Below are positions 1 to 7,269 of a stretch of DNA of 20,770 nt, piece after piece (the first letter of the stretch is position 1; every line of letters starts with the position of its first letter). Below the pieces are notes generated by a model, which saw only the letters and a list, made by a program, of their open reading frames with translations, was not told the origin of the DNA and searched no databases. Position numbers and translations under genes: made by a program. Origin of the DNA: Campylobacterales bacterium (GTDB lineage: Bacteria; Campylobacterota; Campylobacteria; Campylobacterales; SZUA-545); assembly GCA_025800305.1 (NCBI GenBank), contig JAOXRY010000462.1, forward strand, positions 1 through 20,770. The letters are read 5' to 3'.

Positions 1-152
1 GATTTATTGATAAATGGCAAGTAACCCATAAGTTAGCCAATATAAGAGCAGTATTAACTTCAAAGTTTGATTTAACTTTAGGGGAAGATGACATGGATGA
101 AATTGAAAGAGCTATGGTAGATATAAAAGTATGGAAAAAGCAAGGAGATTAA
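1..152 (+). CDS. C-terminal end of an unidentified protein (5' truncated by window edge)
   Basis: An open frame runs from position 3 to a TAA at 150-152 and gives about 49 residues ending VDIKVWKKQGD. The segment is charged and looks helical, with the acidic patch GEDDMDEIE near its end. I do not recognise the family. The AAGGAG ribosome site of the next gene (142-147) lies inside its last codons and only one base separates the two genes, so they are probably co-transcribed. Because the next genes resemble immunity proteins, this could be the tail of a polymorphic toxin or another immunity protein. That is inference from context only. Confidence 0.6.
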   Translation, partial: FIDKWQVTHKLANIRAVLTSKFDLTLGEDDMDEIERAMVDIKVWKKQGD

Positions 153-153
153 A

Positions 154-804
154 ATGTACTACGCACTACTCAACGACACCAAACAAAGATGCACACCAAA
201 GTTTATAAGTGGCATATACGATATAAATCCTTCCTACAAAGAAGAGAAAACTCCAAGAGTCTCTAAATATATGTTTCCTTATGATTTTCAAAGAAAAGAG
301 GAGCTGCAAGAGATAGATACTCTCTATCTTAATTTTTATAAAAATTTTTCAAAATCTTTTTTAGATACTGACTATAGAATTGATCATGGGCATATTTTCT
401 CTTTAGATTTTTTTCAGCTGTTAAAAAACTTTAGGATAAGTGAGTATTTAAAAAAAGATCTCATAGTTACACATAAAGGAGAGTTATTAACAACTCCTTT
501 TGTCTATATGGATTTTATCCAAAAACCTCCTTTTGACTTTATTGATCTAGAGAGTTCTGTAGTGCTAAAGCATAAAGAATATGGAAATATTTTTCCACAA
601 AAGATAGCACTCCAAACCAAAGCAGAAAACTACGACATCTTTCCTTTTGGAAATACAGATATAAGTAGGTTTTTAGTGGTAAATAAAAAGTTAAAAGAGG
701 CAATAGAAAAAGAGAAGTTGAAAGGGTTTAAGTTTATACCTTTAGAGGAATTTCCTAAAGTTTTTGCAAGTGAATATAACTTTAATTTAAAAGAGTATAA
801 ATGA
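154..804 (+). CDS. Hypothetical protein, possible immunity protein of the Imm11/DUF1629 or Imm43 kind
   Basis: This 216-residue soluble protein has no signal peptide or membrane segment. The ATG is supported by AAGGAG six bases upstream. The layout (MYYALLND start, a middle with a GHIFSLDFFQ stretch, an alternating beta-rich part near residues 140-175, and an ending LKGFKFIPLEEFP) recalls immunity proteins of the DUF1629/Imm11 type, which neutralise toxin domains of polymorphic or contact-dependent secretion systems. This is a resemblance I recall, not a search result. It overlaps the next gene by four bases (ATGA at 801-804), which suggests translational coupling. The following two genes also look like immunity proteins, which supports the idea of an immunity array. 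It could instead be an unrelated accessory protein. Confidence 0.7.
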   Translation: MYYALLNDTKQRCTPKFISGIYDINPSYKEEKTPRVSKYMFPYDFQRKEELQEIDTLYLNFYKNFSKSFLDTDYRIDHGHIFSLDFFQLLKNFRISEYLKKDLIVTHKGELLTTPFVYMDFIQKPPFDFIDLESSVVLKHKEYGNIFPQKIALQTKAENYDIFPFGNTDISRFLVVNKKLKEAIEKEKLKGFKFIPLEEFPKVFASEYNFNLKEYK

Positions 805-1217
805 TAAGACTTTTTCCTGAACTTTATGGCTTTGCGATATTCTCTTCTAATGGATTACAAGAGTATATAAAACAAAATAGCCTTAGTAAAAATCTTTTAA
901 AGTATTTAGAAGATGAGAGCAACTCAAAAAAACTAATGGAGCAAAAACTTATCTATCCTATTTTTAATATGGATGAGGGTTTGTATAGTTTTGAATATAT
1001 CTTAAGTGAAGATGGAAAAAAGAGCCATATAAAAAGTGATGGTAGTTTGGCTGTTAGTGGTGTGGGATATTTGGCTGATTTTTCATATAAGGACTTGATA
1101 AAAAATCAAAAAGCTATAGAGTTTTCTGTGCCACAAGGGAAGTATGAGATAGAATTTATTGTGGATAATCAAAATGAGCATATTATGATTAAATTTAAAA
1201 GGGTAAAGAGTGAGTAG
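801..1217 (+). CDS. Hypothetical 138-residue protein, possibly immunity-related
   Basis: This is a cytoplasmic protein of 138 residues with no signal sequence or transmembrane segment. It starts at an ATG that overlaps the previous stop (ATGA) and ends eight bases inside the next gene, so it is the middle member of a tightly coupled three-gene run. The N-terminal half is helical and the C-terminal half is beta-rich (near residues 85-135, with alternating hydrophobics around YEIEFIVDN and IMIKFKRV). That composition fits small one-domain immunity proteins. I cannot assign a family. Function is inferred from neighbours only. Confidence 0.65.
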   Translation: MIRLFPELYGFAIFSSNGLQEYIKQNSLSKNLLKYLEDESNSKKLMEQKLIYPIFNMDEGLYSFEYILSEDGKKSHIKSDGSLAVSGVGYLADFSYKDLIKNQKAIEFSVPQGKYEIEFIVDNQNEHIMIKFKRVKSE

Positions 1218-1536
1218 TATATGTAAAAAACACAACCTTATCCCATATCCTCCAAAAGAGCAAGAGAAACTTGGAATCGCCCTAGATACCATAGGAAAAC
1301 TTCCTATAAATGGTATGAGAGTAAAAAATGAAAATGGCACTTGTGGTTGGTATATTTGGTGTGGAGAAGAGTATAAAGAGGATAGTGACTTTTTTAGTCC
1401 TTTATGTGTAGAGCATATAGAGAACTATTTGCTAGATATTAAAGAGTATTTGGATTTGCCTTTAGGGTATCGGTTTTTATTAGCACCTAATTATGAAGAT
1501 ATTTGGGAGGATAAAGGACTTTTAGATGAAGTATGA
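1210..1536 (+). CDS. Imm33-like / GWYIW-type putative immunity protein
   Basis: A 108-residue protein that uses a GTG start at 1210 inside the end of the previous gene, with an AAAGGG-like purine stretch ahead of it. Its signature is NGMRVKN, then GWYIWCGEE (about residues 46-54), then a DFFSPLCVEHI stretch and LPLGYRFLLAP before an acidic end. I recall this order (NGMR, GWYIW-GE, DFF-PL--EHL, LP-G-RFL-AP) from small conserved proteins annotated as Imm33-like or DUF2185-related immunity domains. These proteins are thought to bind and block a cognate toxin. No toxin gene is visible here. It is the last gene of the run; the stop is followed by about 230 bases without an intact gene. Confidence 0.7.
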   Translation: MSSICKKHNLIPYPPKEQEKLGIALDTIGKLPINGMRVKNENGTCGWYIWCGEEYKEDSDFFSPLCVEHIENYLLDIKEYLDLPLGYRFLLAPNYEDIWEDKGLLDEV

Positions 1537-1606
1537 AAGTATCTAAATAACAAATAGAAATGTACTTGTATAATATATAAAACAGCTATGTTTCGAGAGT
1601 TATTGA

Positions 1607-1687
1607 AGAGATTTAAGTATTAGAACTTTAAATAAACTCTTAAAAGTAACTAATCAGTTAGGTTTAGATCTTGTAGGAAATGAATAA
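1607..1687 (+). pseudogene. Possible remnant of an XRE/HipB-like HTH antitoxin C-terminus
   Basis: The 1537-1763 gap holds no intact gene. A 26-codon open stretch begins directly after a TGA and has no start codon. It reads RDLSIRTLNKLLKVTNQLG and then LDLVGNE before a stop. The pattern TL-KLLKVTNQLGLDL resembles the end of the HTH domain in small XRE/HipB-type antitoxins. This is too short for certainty and could be chance. Confidence 0.25.
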
Positions 1688-1691
1688 TGAG

Positions 1692-1714
1692 AAAGCTGCA
1701 ATTTTAGCTTTTTT
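1692..1714 (+). terminator. Weak candidate intrinsic terminator
   Basis: AAAGCT at 1692-1697 is complementary to AGCTTT at 1706-1711 across an 8-base loop and runs into further T residues. It could end the 154-1536 transcript. The stem is only 6 bp and AT-rich, so confidence is low. Confidence 0.3.
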
Positions 1715-1763
1715 AGTTCATAGTATCTTTGGTACTGCATAGAGTAACTTATTAGAAAGCAAG

Positions 1764-1818
1764 TGGTACCGCTGGACGGATTCGAACCGTCACGACCGAA
1801 GTCATTGGATTTTGAATC
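1764..1818 (-). repeat. Displaced 3' half of tRNA-Leu: left attachment site of the island
   Basis: These 55 bases match the 3' part of the intact tRNA-Leu at 8083-8137 at 53 of 55 positions (differences at 1768 and 1794), in the same orientation. The match runs from the CCA end through the T arm and variable arm to the anticodon loop and then stops. This is the expected footprint of a tyrosine integrase that recombined in the 3' half of a tRNA gene. The 5' half is missing, so it cannot make a tRNA. Confidence 0.9.
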
Positions 1819-1875
1819 TATTAAATATAATGCTACACAATAGTATACAGTGTTATAGGTTACCTTTTTACTGGG

Positions 1876-2070
1876 TTTATTGACGTTTTTGTAGTGATTT
1901 TTTAATACACAGTAGTACACAGGACTGCACCCAAAACTGTACCCAAAAATATTATTATTTAAACGCTAATTTAGCAGTAAATTAAAAAAACCATCTATTT
2001 AATTAGTGGATTTTTAATAGAATTATTCTATATATATGCTTACTTTTTATTGACAAAATTGTAATGATTT
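1876..2070 (+). repeat. Pair of imperfect 25-bp direct repeats in the left end of the island
   Basis: Positions 1876-1900 and 2046-2070 match at 20 of 25 bases, sharing TTTATTGAC and then TGTARTGATTT around a divergent A/T core. They lie 170 bp apart in a gene-free stretch beside the left attachment site. The interval 1819-2104 contains no gene that I can support. Possible uses are integrase or excisionase binding; this is speculative. Confidence 0.4.
1927..1950 (+). repeat. 12-bp repeats near left island end (2 units)
   Basis: Two adjacent 12-bp units (gcacccaaaact at 1927-1938 and gtacccaaaaat at 1939-1950) match the four units at the right end (7999-8046) in the same orientation. Their position just inside the attachment sites suggests integrase arm-type binding sites. 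Confidence 0.6.
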
Positions 2071-2104
2071 CAAAAGATAATTATTGATTCTATTTAAATC
2101 ACAC

Positions 2105-2132
2105 TTGAAAAAACATACGAATACCGTATAAT
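2105..2132 (+). promoter_or_regulatory. Promoter with palindromic operator ahead of the broken antitoxin gene
   Basis: TTGAAA (2105-2110), a 16-base spacer and TATAAT (2127-2132) form a good sigma-70 promoter 18 bases before the ATG at 2150. The spacer contains the palindrome ATACG-AATAC-CGTAT (2115-2129), whose core CGAATACCG also occurs in the operator of the intact toxin-antitoxin operon at 3679-3697. A GGAG sequence (2138-2141) supplies the ribosome site. Confidence 0.65.
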
Positions 2133-2149
2133 AAAAAGGAGAAGAAAAT

Positions 2150-2475
2150 ATGAAAACTAAAGATATAGAATCATTATTTGGTGTTCCTCCAACAATACTC
2201 TTTGACTGGAATAAAGAAAATCATAAAAAAATAATTTAGCTAAACCATTAAAGAATCTAACTACTAAAGAAGCAGAAAAGATTATAAATTTTTCTGCTAA
2301 AGAGACAAAACCTATGATGTTCTTCTCCACTGTTAATTATTCAATTGGAGATAAGTCAAAGCACTTTACCATTATCTTTTTAAAAAAGTTCTTCTATAAA
2401 AAGAAAGAGTTAACTGCTTATGAAAAATATTCTATTAAAACCATCAGAAGGAAAGCTAAGAAAGATCAGATTTAA
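2150..2475 (+). pseudogene. Frameshifted HTH antitoxin-like gene
   Basis: The ATG at 2150 opens MKTKDIESLFGVPPTILFDW and then reaches TAG at 2234-2236, after an A7 run at 2224-2230. Adding one A would continue the frame for about 80 more codons (NLAKPLKNLTTKEAEKII and onward) to a TAA at 2473-2475, giving a protein of about 108 residues. The N-terminus aligns with the intact antitoxin at 3205-3654: both carry I--L--VP---L-DW-K, a small HTH. It has its own promoter and operator. Alternatives to mutation are transcriptional slippage at the A run or a homopolymer error in the assembly. Its original toxin partner is not visible. Confidence 0.6.
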
Positions 2476-2543
2476 GATTTTGTAGCTTATTACAATATAC
2501 TACAGAATATAGTTAAAAAGTTACTTTTTATGTAGTGACTGTT

Positions 2544-3215
2544 TTAAGTTTTTAAACTTTCTATTACCTGAGTTTGTATCTCTTTAAAAGACAAATCAAC
2601 CCTATCCTTTTCACTTAGATAAACAGCTTCATCGTCTTGAGGTTCTTTTTTTGATTTGATAAAATCAATTATGTTATTCATAGTGGTGATATTGCTATTC
2701 ATTTTAGCAAACAGAACAATAATCTCTTTTTGAGTTAAAATCTTATTCTCCAATATTGCTCCAAAGTCAAACAGATCTCTTGATTTTTCTCTCATCACAA
2801 AAGCAACAATCTTTAATTTAGCAATAGTTTTAAGATCTAATATTTTCACTTTTGAGTTCTCAAAAGTTTCAAAAGTGGCTTGTGAAAGTATCTCTTTTTG
2901 AATAGGTCTGTTTGCTTGAAAAAATTCTAACTTAACACTATTTATCACAAACTTGATTATATACTCGTCTGGTACCAGCCCAGCTATTCTTAAAGCAGTA
3001 ATATTCTCATCTTGAATTTTACTTCCTCCTAGTGCTGTTATAGATGGAATGATTTGTTTGTAAGGTAAAGTATTGGCAGAAACTATATCAATATCCTCAG
3101 ATACTCTATGATTTAAATAGTAAGCTAAAGCAGTACCACCAGTAAAGCATAAGTCATTTTCAAAAATTTTGTTATTACAGATTTTATCTAAAGTATCTCT
3201 TACATTAACAGTCAT
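2544..3215 (-). CDS. AbiEii/AbiGii-family nucleotidyltransferase toxin
   Basis: This 223-residue protein belongs to the DNA polymerase beta-like nucleotidyltransferase fold used by AbiEii/type IV-style toxins, several of which block growth by modifying tRNA or other targets during phage infection. The signature is FTGGTALAYYL (residues 24-34) followed by SEDIDI (39-44), giving the GGT loop and the two metal-binding Asp residues (41 and 43). A third acidic position may be E97 in KLEFFQ. The later KSRDLFDF motif (144-151) is typical of the family. The length is near that of the shorter family members. The start overlaps the antitoxin gene by 11 bases, so the two are made from one message with the antitoxin first. 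The precise substrate cannot be told. Confidence 0.85.
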   Translation of the reverse strand: MTVNVRDTLDKICNNKIFENDLCFTGGTALAYYLNHRVSEDIDIVSANTLPYKQIIPSITALGGSKIQDENITALRIAGLVPDEYIIKFVINSVKLEFFQANRPIQKEILSQATFETFENSKVKILDLKTIAKLKIVAFVMREKSRDLFDFGAILENKILTQKEIIVLFAKMNSNITTMNNIIDFIKSKKEPQDDEAVYLSEKDRVDLSFKEIQTQVIESLKT

Positions 3216-3654
3216 TGATAATGCCTATTAATTGTCTATACATCTCATTTTGCTCATATTTTCCTGTTAATGGTATATCCATACCGCTAGTTGAAATATA
3301 GCCTTTTTTGTACATACTTTTGTACTTGTCTTTTAATACACTTTTAACCATATTCTTACCAAATTGAGTACATAAAGTTTTGATGTCTCCTTCATTCATA
3401 CTTGATAGATAGTTCGAGATAATAGAGTAAACTTTTTGTTCGCTAGATTCATTTGTTTGCCAAAATAAGTTTTGAGAGTAATTTTTAGGATCAAATATAG
3501 CAATATCATGTAGATCTACAGCATTAATTTTTTCTTTAGATTCTTGATAGTCTAGAGATTCTAACAGAGAGTATAATCTTTGTCTGTTTTTTTTCCAGTC
3601 TCTTAGTGTTCTATCTGGTACATCTAATAATTTACTTATTTGTTGTTGTGTCAT
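3205..3654 (-). CDS. HTH antitoxin of the AbiEii-type toxin-antitoxin operon
   Basis: A 149-residue protein with an N-terminal helix-turn-helix (residues 1-31: TQQQISKLLDVPDRTLRDWK), a helical middle and a C-terminal part that would bind or counteract the toxin. It is not a classical AbiEi winged-helix protein by eye, but the operon order (antitoxin, then overlapping nucleotidyltransferase) is that of type IV or type II toxin-antitoxin pairs. The start is supported by an AGG ribosome site within a gene leader that follows a strong promoter (3676-3704). The promoter spacer is a palindrome, so autorepression by this protein is likely. The HTH resembles that of the broken gene at 2150-2475. Confidence 0.75.
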   Translation of the reverse strand: MTQQQISKLLDVPDRTLRDWKKNRQRLYSLLESLDYQESKEKINAVDLHDIAIFDPKNYSQNLFWQTNESSEQKVYSIISNYLSSMNEGDIKTLCTQFGKNMVKSVLKDKYKSMYKKGYISTSGMDIPLTGKYEQNEMYRQLIGIINDC

Positions 3655-3675
3655 AATTACAACCTTTCAATAAGT

Positions 3676-3704
3676 ATTATAGGCGAATACCGCCTATTTG
3701 TCAA
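3676..3704 (-). promoter_or_regulatory. Near-consensus promoter with 19-bp palindromic operator for the toxin-antitoxin operon
   Basis: On the minus strand, TTGACA (3699-3704), a 17-base spacer and TATAAT (3676-3681) match the sigma-70 consensus exactly. The spacer holds the inverted repeat ATAGGCG-AATAC-CGCCTAT (3679-3697 as read on the plus strand), with perfect 7-bp arms. An operator placed between -35 and -10 would block polymerase directly, as is usual for autoregulated antitoxins. Confidence 0.85.
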
Positions 3705-3718
3705 TATTATGAGTTTAT

Positions 3719-3981
3719 CTAAAGAAAAATAAGCTTTTTATCATAATCATTTAGTTTCTCTAATAAGTTATTCTTTATAAACATATTAATACAAACACCA
3801 AATCTTGTATCCCAATTATGAATAGTTTTTATATAGGTATTTTTTTCTTTTAAAGATTGCTTAGTAATTATTGTGGTATTTATTTTTTTAATTCCACAAG
3901 AATTTCAATTACACCGATAATAGTGTTTAAGTCACTTTGCTTACTTAAGATTTCGAATGTTTCTGTAGTTAGATAGCCATC
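3719..3981 (-). pseudogene. Remnant of an unidentified gene, truncated at its 5' end and frameshifted
   Basis: Read on the minus strand, an open stretch without a start codon (DGYLTTETFEILSKQSDLNT onward) begins directly at the junction with the Fic remnant. It reaches TAA at 3880-3882 just after an A7 run (3883-3889). One extra A would continue it for about 54 codons (INTTIITKQSLKEKNTYIKT onward) to a stop at 3719-3721. The restored piece would be about 87 residues and helical. I do not recognise the family. It lies head to head with the Fic fragment, and both lack their 5' ends, which suggests one deletion removed the shared upstream region. Confidence 0.5.
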
Positions 3982-4284
3982 TTAAAAAAACTTTGTGATG
4001 ATATAGAGTATTGGGATAAAAACAAAACATTTGATGTTTTTGAAATTGCAACAAGAATTCATCACAGAGCTGTTCAAATTCATCCTTTTAAAAATGGTAA
4101 TGGCAGATGGAGTAGGATGTTAGCAAATATATATCTAAGGCAACAGGGGAAAATGCCTATCCGTTGGCAGAAAGATCTGCTGACTAAAGAAAATCCAAAA
4201 AGAGATGAATACATTAAAGCATTAAAAAAAGCTGACCAAAATGATTTTGAAAATTTAATTAATATCCATAGAGTTACTTATTAA
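3973..4284 (+). pseudogene. 5'-truncated Fic domain protein (AMPylase-like remnant)
   Basis: An open frame without a plausible start (TAG at 3970-3972 precedes it) encodes about 100 residues that include IHHRAVQIHPFKNGNGRWSR, the Fic active-site motif HPFxxGNGRxxR, followed by LANIYLRQQGKMPI and a helical end. The size and ending recall small Fic proteins such as the mobile mystery protein B group, which transfer AMP or other nucleotides to target proteins. All of the N-terminal region before the motif is missing, so it is very probably inactive. It abuts the minus-strand remnant at about 3979-3985. No promoter or ribosome site is visible. Confidence 0.8.
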
Positions 4285-4356
4285 TATTTTTTAATTTTTT
4301 ACTTATTGATTAAGTTATTTTTAATTATAGTTCATGATTATTATATGGAGGATATC

Positions 4357-6255
4357 ATGTTTCAATTAAAATTTAGTCCTGTAGTTATTAAACATCTGGG
4401 GTTGAGTATGTATAGTACCCTACCCCCTGTTTTAGCAGAATTAATTACAAACTCATATGATGCTGATGCTTCAGAAGTCACAATTACAATAAATCAACAA
4501 AATAAGTCGATTGAGGTATTGGATAATGGATGTGGAATGACTGCAAATGAGCTAAATCAAGATTTTCTTAATGTGGGAAGAAATAGACGAGAAAAAGACA
4601 CAACAATTGAAACAGAAAAATTCACTAGAAAGGTCACAGGAAAAAAAGGGATAGGAAAACTATCAGTATTTGGAATTTGTAGTGAAATATATGTAGAAAG
4701 TTGCAAAGATGGAGAAATTAATGCATTTGAAATGAATTATGAAGAGCTTGTAAAAAGAAAAGATGATGGACCTCTAGACTTACAACCTAAAATAGATAAT
4801 GAAAAGACAACTAAAGAAAGCTACACAAAAATTGAATTAAGAGAATTATCACGTAAATCAATTATACCAGTTATTGATACAGCAAACTCAATACTAACAA
4901 GGTTAAATATTTTTGATAAAAACTTCAAATGCACTATTGAAGATAATAAAGAGAGTAAAGAATTAACAAATGAAGCTAGAATAGAATTGATAGAGAAAGG
5001 ACGTCAATTTTACTGGAATTTACCATCAAGTTTTGAGAAACTAAATATTGAAGAAGATACAATTAAGTACTTTGAAGATAATAATATTACAGGACGAATT
5101 ATAACCACAAAAGACACTATAAAAGAAGCATTTAAAGGAATAACTCTCTATGCCAGAGGTAAACTAGCAAATAATCCAGAATTTTATGGAGTGAAATTAA
5201 GTAATTCTCATGCTTTCTCTTATATGAACGGCTCAATTGACATAGATTATTTAGATAAAGAAACAGGTGAAGATAATATTTCTACAGCAAGAAATTCACT
5301 TATTTGGGAAAATGATGAACCTGCAGAATTAAAACGTCATCTTCAAGAAGTCATTAAAAAAATTGGTTCTAACTGGAGAGAACAAAGAATTGAGGAAAGA
5401 GATAAAGAACTAACAGAAACACACAATATTAATACTACTTGGTATGAATCAACTATTCAAAGTAGAACAGATAAGAAATTAGCAAAAAAAATAACAGATA
5501 TAGTAGTATCCTCTGATCTAGATATCAAAAAGACAAAAGATTTGATTCAATATGTTCAAGGAGCATTTGAATTTGAAGTTTTTAGAGACTATGCCAGTGA
5601 TATTGAGAATAATATAGATGGTGATAAGTTACTAAAGCTTCTTAAAGACTGGGAAGTAATTGAGTCTAAAGAACAATATAGATTAGCTATTGGTAGAATT
5701 GAGACTATAAATAAGTTTAGAGAATTAATAGAAGCTGATACCAAAGAAGTTGGAGGTATTGAGTCAATGCATAAATTTTTAAATACCTTTCCTTGGATCT
5801 TAGAACCAAGAATTTCTAGTTTTGATGATGAAAAGACATATAAACAGATACTTATAGAGAATTTCCCAGATACTACATTAGAGATAAAAAATAGAAGAAT
5901 TGACTTCCTATGTAAAAATTTTGGTGATACATTATATGTGCTAGAAATTAAAAGAAGTCAAAAGATTATTGGAAAAGATGACTTAATGCAATTAGCAGAA
6001 TATTGTGAATTTATTAGTACACAGCTTCGAGAAAACAATTCAGATAGAAGTAAGTTATCAAGAGTAAAGGGATATATTATCGGTAAAGAACTTCAAGATA
6101 ATGGTCTTGTTAGAACTAAAAGAAACAATATGGAAAGCAATAATATGTTCTTCTTGAGCTACAAAGAAATGTTAGATCAAGCAGAACAATACCATAAAGA
6201 GTTTATTGATAGTTACGAAAAAATAAATAATTTATTGCCTTCAAGCGACAGCTGA
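4357..6255 (+). CDS. GHKL ATPase fused to a PD-(D/E)XK (Shedu/DUF4263-like) nuclease domain, likely defence protein
   Basis: The ATG at 4357 is chosen because GGAGG (4347-4351) lies five bases upstream; in-frame TTG 4306 and ATG 4345 are possible but lack such a site. The product has 632 residues. The N-terminal part is a GHKL ATPase related to MutL, Hsp90 and MORC: ELITNSYDADAS (residues 28-39, Mg/ATP helix), DNGCGM (56-61) and GKKGIGKLS (95-103). A long helical middle follows. Near residue 478 begins FPWILEP, then RRIDFLC (513-519, Asp516) and LEIKRSQ (529-535, Glu530 and Lys532), the D...ExK core of PD-(D/E)XK nucleases as in Shedu. Published comparative genomics has linked MutL/MORC-like ATPases with restriction-modification operons. 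It faces the methyltransferase gene and overlaps its end by 15 bases. A restriction-like role is inferred. Confidence 0.8.
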   Translation: MFQLKFSPVVIKHLGLSMYSTLPPVLAELITNSYDADASEVTITINQQNKSIEVLDNGCGMTANELNQDFLNVGRNRREKDTTIETEKFTRKVTGKKGIGKLSVFGICSEIYVESCKDGEINAFEMNYEELVKRKDDGPLDLQPKIDNEKTTKESYTKIELRELSRKSIIPVIDTANSILTRLNIFDKNFKCTIEDNKESKELTNEARIELIEKGRQFYWNLPSSFEKLNIEEDTIKYFEDNNITGRIITTKDTIKEAFKGITLYARGKLANNPEFYGVKLSNSHAFSYMNGSIDIDYLDKETGEDNISTARNSLIWENDEPAELKRHLQEVIKKIGSNWREQRIEERDKELTETHNINTTWYESTIQSRTDKKLAKKITDIVVSSDLDIKKTKDLIQYVQGAFEFEVFRDYASDIENNIDGDKLLKLLKDWEVIESKEQYRLAIGRIETINKFRELIEADTKEVGGIESMHKFLNTFPWILEPRISSFDDEKTYKQILIENFPDTTLEIKNRRIDFLCKNFGDTLYVLEIKRSQKIIGKDDLMQLAEYCEFISTQLRENNSDRSKLSRVKGYIIGKELQDNGLVRTKRNNMESNNMFFLSYKEMLDQAEQYHKEFIDSYEKINNLLPSSDS

Positions 6256-7269
6256 GACTATTGTCTCTCCCACAGCCTTAGAAAGATTGATAGGAACAGC
6301 ATTTCCTATCTGTCTTGCAATTTCATTATCAGAACCATAAAATTGATAATTTGCTGGAAATGTCTGGATTAAGGCACCTTCTCTTAGAGAAAGAGCTCTA
6401 TCTTGTTCTGGATGTCCAAAACGTCCACTGTAGTATTCATTGAATTTGGTTGTGATTGTTGCACTTAGTTTATCCCAACTTAGTCTTCCATAGTTGTCAA
6501 TAAATGACTCTTTTTTTCTATGGCAGTTTACTTTGAGATCATCACTCCAAGCTGATCGTAATCCTCCATTTAGAGGGGTTGCTTGTATTCTTTTTAGGTT
6601 GAGTTTATTGAGTTTTTTTGATCTGTGAAGTAGATCATTATTAGATGGTGTATGATGGGCGATTGGTTCCATATTGTATATTACATCTTTAAGGGTTATT
6701 GGATCTTGTTTTTGTAGGTAATCAAGGGATATGTCAATTCTTTTTAGTCTTGTTGCTATTAGAAAGAGTCTCTTTCTATTTTGTGCTACTCCAAAATCTT
6801 TTGCATTTAGTACTCTATAGTCATATTTATATCCATTTTTTTCCAGCATTGCTATAAAGTCTGCAAAATATGGGTTTTCTATGTTCAATCTACTTACATT
6901 TTCCATTAGGACAAAGTGAGGCTTAACACCGCTTACTACTCTTCTAAACTCATCTAGAAGAGTCTTTCTCTCATCATTTTTCTTCTTTCTGGTGTTCATT
7001 GTGCTATAGGGTTGGCATGGTGCACAACCAGCAAGCATAGTAAAGTCCTCTTTTGTTGTGTTGTTTTTGAATAGTTCTTTGACTTCTTTTGCAGTTATGT
7101 CGGTGATACTTTTGTTGATAAAGAGTGCATTATTGTTCTTCTCATATGTATTTTTACATGATGATTCAAAATCAACTCCAGCAAATACTTCTATTCCAGC
7201 TAATTGTAGCCCCTTTGTTAATCCCCCTGCTCCACTGAAAAAATCAATTGCTTTTATACTCTTCTTCAT
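6241..7269 (-). CDS. DNA (cytosine-5-)-methyltransferase
   Basis: A 342-residue enzyme that transfers a methyl group from S-adenosylmethionine to C5 of cytosine in DNA. The motifs appear in canonical order: I DFFSGAGGL (residues 9-17, SAM binding), IV GCAPCQPYS (81-89, catalytic Cys85), VI ENV (123-125), VIII QNRKR (163-167), IX RLSWDKLSATITT (262-274) and X RQIGNAVP (319-326). The target recognition stretch between VIII and IX is only about 95 residues, typical of single-specificity enzymes. Motif IV has GCAPCQ instead of the common GPPCQ, a variant found in other members. The start overlaps the HTH gene (ATGA), so translation is probably coupled. It probably protects host DNA against the convergent ATPase-nuclease, but the recognition sequence cannot be read from the gene. 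Confidence 0.93.
   Translation of the reverse strand: MKKSIKAIDFFSGAGGLTKGLQLAGIEVFAGVDFESSCKNTYEKNNNALFINKSITDITAKEVKELFKNNTTKEDFTMLAGCAPCQPYSTMNTRKKKNDERKTLLDEFRRVVSGVKPHFVLMENVSRLNIENPYFADFIAMLEKNGYKYDYRVLNAKDFGVAQNRKRLFLIATRLKRIDISLDYLQKQDPITLKDVIYNMEPIAHHTPSNNDLLHRSKKLNKLNLKRIQATPLNGGLRSAWSDDLKVNCHRKKESFIDNYGRLSWDKLSATITTKFNEYYSGRFGHPEQDRALSLREGALIQTFPANYQFYGSDNEIARQIGNAVPINLSKAVGETIVSAVA

Noticed and set aside
1654..1920. Minus-strand 88-residue open frame across the left attachment site
   Set aside because: It runs through the displaced tRNA half (the translated SNPSSG is the T arm) and has no ribosome site; it is a chance frame.
4306..4356. TTG/ATG starts giving a 17-residue N-terminal extension of the ATPase
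   Set aside because: GGAGG lies inside that extension with correct spacing to the ATG at 4357, and the GHKL domain begins right after it.
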